The position numbers and the translations under genes were made by a program. From Paenibacillus_AR mesotrionivorans (GTDB lineage: Bacteria; Bacillota; Bacilli; Paenibacillales; NBRC-103111): a stretch of 64,000 nucleotides of DNA. Of this stretch, positions 57,335-64,000 are shown one piece after another (position 1 is the first letter of the stretch; every line of letters starts with the position of its first letter). The DNA lies in NCBI RefSeq assembly GCF_046098205.1, contig NZ_JBJURJ010000006.1, positions 124,001 through 188,000 on the forward strand, read 5' to 3'. The notes under the pieces were generated by a model that saw only the letters and a list, made by a program, of their open reading frames with translations, searched no databases and had not been told where the DNA came from.

Positions 57335-58819
57335 TTACGGCAGGTCAGTTGCACCCATCAGGAAACGGTCCACTTCACGCGCAGCCTCGCGGCCTTCGTT
57401 GATGGCCCATACCACCAGGGACTGGCCGCGGCGCATGTCGCCGGCGGCGAAGACACCTTCGACGCTAGTGGCATATTTGCCATAAGCAGCCTTGGCGTTG
57501 GTGCGCTCATCCTTCTCCACACCCAGTTGATCCAACAACTGGTTTTCCGGACCGGTGAAGCCCAGCGCCAGCAATACCAGCTGTGCCGGATATACCTTCT
57601 CGCTGCCGGGAACTTCCGTAGGAACAAACCGGCCGTTGCCGTCTTTTTTCCACTCGATAAGAACGGTGTGGACTTCCTTCACATGGCCGTTCTCGTCGCC
57701 CACAAAACGCTTGGTAGACACCAGGTAATCGCGGGGATCGCGGCCGTGTTTGGCTGCGGCTTCCTCTTGCCCGTAGTCCATCTTGAAGGTTTTGGGCCAT
57801 TCCGGCCACGGGTTATTGTCTGCCCGGTGCTCGGGAGCCTTGGGCATAATTTCGAACTGGTGAACACTGTTGGCTCCATGACGGACAGAGGTAGCGATAC
57901 AGTCGGTACCGGTGTCGCCGCCGCCGATGACGATCACATCCTTGCCGGCTGCGGAGATGTAAGCACCGTCGGCATGGTTGGAATCCAGCAGGCTCTTGGT
58001 GTTCTTATGCAGGAATTCCATCGCCAGATGGATACCTTTCAGCTCGCGGCCTTCCGTGGGAAGGTCGCGTCCCTTGGTGGCGCCGCCGCACAGGACAACC
58101 GCGTCAAACTCGGACTTCAGCTTTTCCGCCGGATAGTCCTTGCCTACTTCTGTGTTGGTGACGAAGGTAACGCCTTCCTCCTCCAGCAGCTTCACGCGGC
58201 GTTCCACAAGAGACTTCTCCAGCTTCATGTTGGGAATACCGTACATCAGAAGCCCGCCCGGACGGTCGGAGCGCTCGAACACGGTAACGGTGTGTCCGGC
58301 TTTGTTCAATTGGGCAGCGGCCGCCAGCCCGGAAGGACCGGAGCCGATAACGGCTACCTTCTTGCCGGTGCGCTTAGCCGGAGGCTGGGCCTTGATCCAG
58401 CCTTCTTCGAAGCCCTTATCCACGATAGACCGCTCAATATTCTTGATAGTGACAGGGCTATCGTTCAAGCCTACCGTACAGGAGCCCTCGCAGGGAGCGG
58501 GGCAAACCCGGCCGGTAAACTCGGGGAAGTTGTTGGTTTTGTGCAGACGGTCCAACGCCTCCCGCCACATGCCGCGGTACACCAGATCATTCCACTCGGG
58601 GATCAGATTATGCACCGGACAGCCGGCAGCCATACCGTTCAGAAGCTTGCCCGTATGGCAATAGGGAATACCGCAATCCATGCAGCGTGACCCTTGGGTG
58701 CGAAGCTTCGACTCTTCCATATGCTCATGAAATTCCTGATAATGGCCGATTCTTGACAAAGGCGACTCATCCACAGGGAGTTCGCGCTTGTATTCCAAAA
58801 AACCCGTAGGCTTTCCCAT
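57335..58819 (-). CDS. gltD: Glutamate synthase small subunit
   Basis: A 494-residue protein: CMDCGIPYCHTGKLLNGMAAGCPVHNLIPEWNDLVYRG and RVCPAPCEGSCTVGLND carry the Cys residues for two 4Fe-4S clusters. VAVIGSGPSGLAAAAQLNKAGHTVTVFE binds FAD and VIVIGGGDTGTDC binds NADPH. It passes electrons from NADPH to the large subunit. GGAGGAG precedes ATG 58819. The gap to gltB holds the 51-nt element. Confidence 0.97.
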   Translation of the reverse strand: MGKPTGFLEYKRELPVDESPLSRIGHYQEFHEHMEESKLRTQGSRCMDCGIPYCHTGKLLNGMAAGCPVHNLIPEWNDLVYRGMWREALDRLHKTNNFPEFTGRVCPAPCEGSCTVGLNDSPVTIKNIERSIVDKGFEEGWIKAQPPAKRTGKKVAVIGSGPSGLAAAAQLNKAGHTVTVFERSDRPGGLLMYGIPNMKLEKSLVERRVKLLEEEGVTFVTNTEVGKDYPAEKLKSEFDAVVLCGGATKGRDLPTEGRELKGIHLAMEFLHKNTKSLLDSNHADGAYISAAGKDVIVIGGGDTGTDCIATSVRHGANSVHQFEIMPKAPEHRADNNPWPEWPKTFKMDYGQEEAAAKHGRDPRDYLVSTKRFVGDENGHVKEVHTVLIEWKKDGNGRFVPTEVPGSEKVYPAQLVLLALGFTGPENQLLDQLGVEKDERTNAKAAYGKYATSVEGVFAAGDMRRGQSLVVWAINEGREAAREVDRFLMGATDLP

Positions 58820-58869
58820 GGTTCTCCTCCTAAAAGCTTACTTCGCTAGAGCTTTCTTAATTAAGGGGT

Positions 58870-58920
58870 CCCCCAAAAGCGCCGGCCAGCCCTTTCGAAA
58901 CTCCCGTCACTTTTTGGGGG
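58870..58920. repeat. 51-nt hairpin element, clean copy
   Basis: CCCCCAAAAGCG (58870-58881) and CACTTTTTGGGGG (58908-58920) form the arms of a 51-base element between gltB and gltD. The right arm is identical to that at 48155-48167. Here the middle (GCCGGCCAGCCCTTTCG) is different, so only the ends are conserved. Confidence 0.75.
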
Positions 58921-58928
58921 GGATTGGT

Positions 58929-61900
58929 TTAGTTACCGCCAACACGGGCGGCGTCGCTCATGTTTTCCTTAAAGGCCGCCATAACCGCTTCTTCCTGGTT
59001 AAGCCCGGTCAGCTTGGCTTTTTCGATGGATTCGAACATCCGTTTGAAGTCCTTCGGAATCACCTTCACGAAGCTGAACACATTCTCTTCCCAGTTTTCG
59101 AGGATCCTCTGGCCAACGGAGCTGCTGGTGAACTTCACATGGTTGCGGATCAGGGTTTTCACCTCATTGATCTCGTACTGCTCGCTCAGTTCCTCCACAT
59201 GGACCATTTCCTTGTTGATCTTGCTCTTAAAGCTGCCGTCGGCATCGTATACGAAGGCGATACCGCCGGACATCCCTGCGGCGAAGTTGCGGCCGGTCGG
59301 GCCCAATACAACCACACGGCCGCCGGTCATGTATTCACAGCCATGGTCGCCTACACCTTCGACAACCACACGCACACCGGAGTTCCGTACGGCAAAACGC
59401 TCGCCCGCCACACCGCGGATGTAAGCTTCACCCTCGGTTGCGCCGTAGAAAGCGGTGTTGCCGATGATAACATTCTCTTCCGGCACGAAGGAGGAGCGTT
59501 CGGGCGGGAAGATCACAATCTTGCCGCCGGAGAGGCCCTTGCCCACATAGTCGTTGGCGTCGCCTTCCAGCGACAGGGTTACACCCTTCGGTACGAAGGC
59601 GCCGAAGCTTTGGCCGGCGGAGCCGTTGAAGTGCAGCCGGATGGTATCGGCAGGCAAGCCCTCAATACCGTAGCGGCGGGTAACCTCGCTGCCAAGGATG
59701 GTGCCCACAACGCGGTTGACGTTGCGGATCGGCATAATGGCATGCACATTTTCCTTATAGTCGAGAGCCGGCTTGCACACGTGCAAGAGCTCCTTCATGT
59801 CGATGGACTTCTCCAGACCGTGGTCCTGCTCCATTTGGCAATAGGTGCCGTAATCTGCAGGAACTACCGGTTGATACAGAAGCGGAGACAGATCCAACCC
59901 CTTGGCCTTCCAATGGTTCACAGCCACAATGGCTTCAAGCGCGTCCGTACGTCCCACCATCTCTTCTATGGTACGGAAACCAAGCTCGGCCATCAGCTCA
60001 CGAACCTCTTGAGCGATGAAGGTCATGTAGTTGACCACATGCTGCGGGTCTCCGGCGAATTTCGCACGAAGCTCCGGGTTTTGGGTGGCAATGCCTACCG
60101 GACAGGTATCCAGGTGGCAAACCCGCATCATTACACAGCCCAATGCGATAAGCGGCGTGGTGGCGAAGCCGAATTCCTCGGCGCCCAGAAGAGCGGCGAT
60201 AACTACGTCGCGGCCGGTCAGGAGCTTGCCGTCGGTTTCCACGGTAATCCGGGAACGCAGATTGTTCAGGATCAGGGTTTGATGAGTTTCGGCCAGACCC
60301 AGCTCCCACGGCAGACCCGCATTGTGGATGGAGGTCTGCGGAGATGCGCCTGTGCCTCCATCATAACCGCTGATCAGTACCACGTCGGCTTTGCCCTTGG
60401 CTACACCGGCGGCGATGGTGCCTACACCCACCTCAGATACCAGCTTTACGCTGATCCGGGCACGGGGGTTGGCGTTCTTCAAATCGTGGATCAGTTCGGC
60501 CAGATCCTCGATGGAATAGATATCATGGTGAGGCGGCGGAGAGATCAGGCCTACGCCGGCAGTAACGCCGCGCACTTCCGCAACCCACGGGTACACCTTG
60601 CGGCCTGGCAGCTGTCCGCCCTCGCCGGGCTTGGCGCCTTGAGCCATCTTGATCTGAATTTCGTCCGCATTCACCAGGTAGTTGCTGGTAACGCCGAAAC
60701 GTCCGGAGGCAACCTGCTTGATGGAGCTGCGGCGGGAATCGCCGTTGGCGTCCGGAATGAAGCGCTCCGGATGTTCGCCGCCCTCACCGGTGTTGCTGCG
60801 GCCGCCGATGCGGTTCATGGCGATAGCCATTGCCTCATGAGCTTCCTTGGAGATGGAGCCGAAGGACATGGCGCCGGTCTTGAAGCGCTTGAAGATCGCT
60901 TCCAGCGGTTCAACCTCATCCAGCGGGATGGAACGGCGGTCGTTCTTGAAGCCGAGCAAATTCCGTAGTGTGTATTTGACCTCGGGATCAGCATTGATCT
61001 TGGAGGAGAACTTCTTGTACAGACCGTAGTCCGCAGTGCGGCATGCGGTTTGCAGCGTGTAGATGGTCTCCGGGTTGTACATATGCTCTTCGCCTTCGGC
61101 ACGCCATTGCAGCTGTCCGCCGGTTTCCAGCACACGTCCTGTGGTTTCTACCTGGGAGAAGGCCTTATGGTGGCGCAGCTCCACTTCCTTGGAGATGGTA
61201 TCCAGATCGATACCTTCAATACGGGATGCGGTCCAGGTGAAGTACTTGTCGACAACAGCCTTGCTGATGCCGATGGCTTCGAAAATTTGGGCGCCGCGGT
61301 AGCTTTGTACCGTGGAAATCCCCATCTTGGCCAGAACCTTGGTTACGCCCTTCACACAGGCCTTCAGGTAATTGTAAGCGGCCTTCTCGTAGGTCAGGCC
61401 CTCCAGCATACCGTTTTTGACCATGTCCTTCAGGGACTCCAGAGCCAGGTACGGGTTCACGGCGCTGATGCCGTAGCCCAGCAGCAGAGCGAAGTGATGC
61501 ACCTCGCGGGGTTCGCCGGATTCCAGCAGCAGGCTGACCTTGGTGCGTGTGCCTTCGCGGATCAAATGGTGATGCAGACCCGCTACAGCCAACAGCGCCG
61601 GGATACCGGCCAGGTCCTTGGAAATGCCGCGGTCGGTAAGGATCAGCAGGTTGGAACCAGCGGCGATGGCCGCATCGGCTGCCGCATACAGGTCCTCCAT
61701 GGCTTTCTCCAAAGCGCCTGCACCGTCATAAACGGGATACAGGATCGGCAGATCGATGGAACGGAAGCCCTCCCGCTCTACATGCCGGAACTTGGCCAGA
61801 TCCTCGTTGCCGATAATGGGGCTGGGGATCCGGATTTGGCGGCAGCTCTCCGGCTTCGGATTGATCAGATCGCCTTCAGGACCGATCGTGGTTTCCTGGG

Positions 61901-63530
61901 AGGTAATGATTTCCTCGAAGTTGGAGTCAATGGGCGGATTGGTTACTTGGGCGAACAATTGTTTAAAATAGCTGTATAATAGCTGCGGTTTCTCGGATAA
62001 TACCGCCAGCGGGGCGTCATTGCCCATGGAGCCGATCGGATCCACGCCGGTTCTGGCCATCGCCTCCAGGAACTTGCGGTTGCCCTCGTAGGTATAACCG
62101 AAGGCCTGCTGGCGCTGCACCAGCGCTTCCGCTTCAGGAGCCGGGAGTTCGGGTGCGGCAGGCAGATCGCTCAGATTCACCAGATGCTGATCCAGCCATT
62201 CCTGGTACGGATGCTCGCTGGAAATGCGGCTCTTGATTTCGTCGTCGGAGATGATCCGGCCTTCCACGGTATCCACCAGCAGCATACGGCCGGGGCGGAG
62301 GCGGTCCTTCTTCACGATCTTGTCGGGAGCCAGATTCATTACGCCTACTTCAGAGGCCAATACGATCACATCATCGGTGGTGATGTAATAGCGGGACGGA
62401 CGCAGACCGTTGCGGTCCAGCACCGCGCCGATAATCGAACCGTCTGTAAAGGCGATGGCGGCGGGGCCGTCCCACGGCTCCATCAGACAGCTGTGGTATT
62501 CGTAGAATGCGCGTTTTTGGGGATCCATGTTTTCATGCTTGGACCAGGGCTCGGGAATCATCATCATGGCTGCATGCGGCAGGGAACGGCCGGAGAGCAT
62601 CATGAATTCCAGCGTGTTGTCGAACATCTGGGAGTCGGAGCCTTCATTATCGATAATCGGCATGATCTTCTGGAGATCATCTCCGAACAAGTCAGTATTG
62701 CACATGGCCTGGCGGGCATGCATCCAGTTCACATTGCCGCGCAGGGTATTGATTTCCCCGTTGTGAATCATGTAGCGGTACGGATGAGCCCGTTCCCAGC
62801 TGGGGAAAGTATTGGTACTAAAGCGGGAATGCACTAAAGCGAGTGCGCTCTTCAAATCAGGATTTTGCAGCTCGAGATAATACCCGTATACCTGCTCCGG
62901 CGTAAGCATGCCCTTATAAACAATGGTACGGCTCGAGAAGCTGGAATAATAAAACGGCTTGCCAAAATCGGTGGTAGCGCCCAGGTTTTCGGTGCGCTTG
63001 CGAATCACATACAGCTTGCGTTCGAAAGCAAGCTCATCCTTGCCTTCCAGGGCGGCGCTTGCGCCAATGAATAATTGGCGGACAAAAGGCTCTGCAGACT
63101 TGGCGAAATCGCCCAGCGAGGAGTTGTCAACAGGCAGGGTTCTCCATCCGATGACCGTCTGGCCTTCCTCCCGGACAACCTTCTCCACCATTTGCTCGCA
63201 GGCTTCGCGTGCCGAGGCATCCTGTGGAAGGAAAACCATGCCGACGCCGTATTTGCCGGGGGCGGGAAGCTCAAAGCCCAGCTCCTTCACCGCTTCGCGC
63301 AGGAAGCTGTCGGGAATCTGCAGCAGAATGCCTGCACCGTCTCCGGTATTGGCTTCGCTGCCCTGGCCGCCGCGGTGGTCCAAATTGCACAGCACCTGGA
63401 GCGCCTGGCTGACAATCTCATGAGATTTGCGGCCCTTGATATCGGCCACAAAGCCAATTCCGCAGGCGTCATGCTCATACTGCGGGTCATACAATCCCTG
63501 CTTGGGAGGCAATCCGTTTTGGGTCATCAT
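58929..63530 (-). CDS. gltB: Glutamate synthase large subunit
   Basis: A 1533-residue protein. The N-terminal glutaminase starts YDPQYEHDACGIGFV; Cys after the short propeptide is the nucleophile. The central domain and the FMN domain (GEGGEHPERFIPD, SVKLVSEVGVGTIAAGVAKGKAD, GGTGASPQTSIHNAGLPWELG) and C-terminal beta-helix (GGRVVVLGPTGRNFAAGMSGG) are complete. AGAAGGAAAGG precedes ATG 63530. It makes glutamate from glutamine and 2-oxoglutarate with GltD. GltC is not encoded in this window. Confidence 0.98.
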   Translation of the reverse strand: MMTQNGLPPKQGLYDPQYEHDACGIGFVADIKGRKSHEIVSQALQVLCNLDHRGGQGSEANTGDGAGILLQIPDSFLREAVKELGFELPAPGKYGVGMVFLPQDASAREACEQMVEKVVREEGQTVIGWRTLPVDNSSLGDFAKSAEPFVRQLFIGASAALEGKDELAFERKLYVIRKRTENLGATTDFGKPFYYSSFSSRTIVYKGMLTPEQVYGYYLELQNPDLKSALALVHSRFSTNTFPSWERAHPYRYMIHNGEINTLRGNVNWMHARQAMCNTDLFGDDLQKIMPIIDNEGSDSQMFDNTLEFMMLSGRSLPHAAMMMIPEPWSKHENMDPQKRAFYEYHSCLMEPWDGPAAIAFTDGSIIGAVLDRNGLRPSRYYITTDDVIVLASEVGVMNLAPDKIVKKDRLRPGRMLLVDTVEGRIISDDEIKSRISSEHPYQEWLDQHLVNLSDLPAAPELPAPEAEALVQRQQAFGYTYEGNRKFLEAMARTGVDPIGSMGNDAPLAVLSEKPQLLYSYFKQLFAQVTNPPIDSNFEEIITSQETTIGPEGDLINPKPESCRQIRIPSPIIGNEDLAKFRHVEREGFRSIDLPILYPVYDGAGALEKAMEDLYAAADAAIAAGSNLLILTDRGISKDLAGIPALLAVAGLHHHLIREGTRTKVSLLLESGEPREVHHFALLLGYGISAVNPYLALESLKDMVKNGMLEGLTYEKAAYNYLKACVKGVTKVLAKMGISTVQSYRGAQIFEAIGISKAVVDKYFTWTASRIEGIDLDTISKEVELRHHKAFSQVETTGRVLETGGQLQWRAEGEEHMYNPETIYTLQTACRTADYGLYKKFSSKINADPEVKYTLRNLLGFKNDRRSIPLDEVEPLEAIFKRFKTGAMSFGSISKEAHEAMAIAMNRIGGRSNTGEGGEHPERFIPDANGDSRRSSIKQVASGRFGVTSNYLVNADEIQIKMAQGAKPGEGGQLPGRKVYPWVAEVRGVTAGVGLISPPPHHDIYSIEDLAELIHDLKNANPRARISVKLVSEVGVGTIAAGVAKGKADVVLISGYDGGTGASPQTSIHNAGLPWELGLAETHQTLILNNLRSRITVETDGKLLTGRDVVIAALLGAEEFGFATTPLIALGCVMMRVCHLDTCPVGIATQNPELRAKFAGDPQHVVNYMTFIAQEVRELMAELGFRTIEEMVGRTDALEAIVAVNHWKAKGLDLSPLLYQPVVPADYGTYCQMEQDHGLEKSIDMKELLHVCKPALDYKENVHAIMPIRNVNRVVGTILGSEVTRRYGIEGLPADTIRLHFNGSAGQSFGAFVPKGVTLSLEGDANDYVGKGLSGGKIVIFPPERSSFVPEENVIIGNTAFYGATEGEAYIRGVAGERFAVRNSGVRVVVEGVGDHGCEYMTGGRVVVLGPTGRNFAAGMSGGIAFVYDADGSFKSKINKEMVHVEELSEQYEINEVKTLIRNHVKFTSSSVGQRILENWEENVFSFVKVIPKDFKRMFESIEKAKLTGLNQEEAVMAAFKENMSDAARVGGN

Positions 63531-63614
63531 TGTGCAACCTTTCCTTCTGTTTTTATTGGTTCCTGCCGATAAAAATTATTATTTCAGCAAGGGAAGAGTG
63601 ATAGTATTTTTTTA

Positions 63615-63643
63615 ATTTTAACATCCCATGTTAGCTGAATCAA
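63615..63643 (-). promoter_or_regulatory. Promoter of gltBD with an internal dyad
   Basis: On the minus strand TTGATT (63643-63638), 17 bases, TAAAAT (63620-63615). TAACAT-CCC-ATGTTA, a perfect 6-bp dyad at 63619-63633, lies between the two hexamers and could be an operator. It does not fit the TnrA box, and the binding protein is unknown. Confidence 0.65.
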
Positions 63644-63704
63644 TTTAAAAATGTAATGAAAACCATCGCAAAAACAGATTATTGTAAGGGGTTTCTAGGG
63701 CTTC

Positions 63705-64000
63705 CTAATCTCCCTCCGGCACAAATTTGTAGCCGACTCCCCATACAGTTTTAATGAAACGCGGATTTTTCGGGTCCGCCTCGATTTTTTTGCGCAGATT
63801 GGTGATATGCACGTCTACGGAGCGTTCCGTTACATACGTATCGATGCCTCTGATCCGGTTTAGCAGCTCTTCTCTGCTGAAGACATTGTTCGGATGCAGC
63901 CACAGCACCTTCATAATTTCAAATTCGGAGTAAGTGGTTTCCACCAGCTTGTCCGCTACATACAGCACCCTCCGGCTCTTATCCATATGCACGGCGGGAC
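63705..64000 (-). CDS. OmpR/PhoB-family response regulator, C-terminal part only
   Basis: About 98 residues of the winged-helix DNA-binding domain (LVETTYSEFEIMKVLWLHPNNVFSREELLNRIRG, ERSVDVHITNLRKKIEADPKNPRFIKTVWGVGYKFV), ending TAG-type at 63705. The receiver domain lies beyond the right edge. GTG 63992 is not a likely start. The partner kinase, if present, would lie downstream or elsewhere. Confidence 0.92.
   Translation of the reverse strand, partial: PAVHMDKSRRVLYVADKLVETTYSEFEIMKVLWLHPNNVFSREELLNRIRGIDTYVTERSVDVHITNLRKKIEADPKNPRFIKTVWGVGYKFVPEGD

Noticed and set aside
58788..60968. A 726-residue plus-strand frame opposite gltB/gltD
   Set aside because: Antisense shadow of glutamate synthase; no ribosome site and no domain.

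Overview
The window looks like chromosome from a GC-rich Bacillales bacterium, most likely Paenibacillus or a close relative. The evidence is strong AGGAGG-type ribosome binding sites, a CIRCE element on groES-groEL, the thiL-tsaE-tsaB-rimI-tsaD / ABC-F / moaC / tatA-tatC / groESL order that matches the B. subtilis ydi region, a YesM/YesN pair beside a sugar transporter, and CotH and DUF1540 proteins. No tRNA, rRNA, CRISPR array or insertion sequence was seen.

Layout. 1-11352: a contractile phage-tail locus of the PBSX/diffocin kind on the minus strand (XkdU-like fragment, baseplate J, DUF2634, DUF2577, XkdQ, LysM protein, tape measure, frameshifted chaperone, tube, sheath, three small genes, ArpU-type activator), followed by a divergent Xre repressor and an ImmA/IrrE protease. 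No capsid, portal or terminase gene sits where it should, so a tailocin is more likely than a prophage. 11497-16922: a GH88 hydrolase and a run of small enzymes. 17029-22456: groEL, groES, tatC, tatA, moaB, moaC and a folate enzyme. 22792-29682: an ABC-F gene and, convergent with it, the thiL/tsa operon, with a DnaA-box cluster between them. 30307-37299: sugar ABC transporter and YesM/YesN system. 38021-40968: NHEJ genes (Ku, separate ligase and polymerase). 40976-48673: cardiolipin synthase, an ABC exporter divergent from a NarL-type two-component system, a methyltransferase and an unknown gene. 48896-56784: DUF1540, azoreductase, a CotH-DUF4956-VTC polyphosphate cluster with a Pho-box array and a divergent metallophosphatase, and a lipoprotein. 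57335-64000: glutamate synthase and the end of an OmpR-type regulator.

The most interesting signals are: (1) the capsid-less tail locus with its own switch, including three 15-bp operator dyads and two SOS-like boxes; (2) an in-phase A AAA AAC slippery heptamer giving a -1 extension of the tail chaperone; (3) a repeat architecture in most long intergenic gaps, in which short locus-specific motifs recur every 50-52 bp, usually two forward then two inverted, with one copy inside the tail operon; (4) a 51-nt hairpin element found three times; (5) a cluster of eight DnaA boxes; (6) four PhoP-like hexamers at exact 11-bp steps before the polyphosphate polymerase operon; and (7) a leader peptide plus terminator before the ABC-F gene.

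All family assignments come from reading the sequence and recalled family knowledge. No search or folding program was run.
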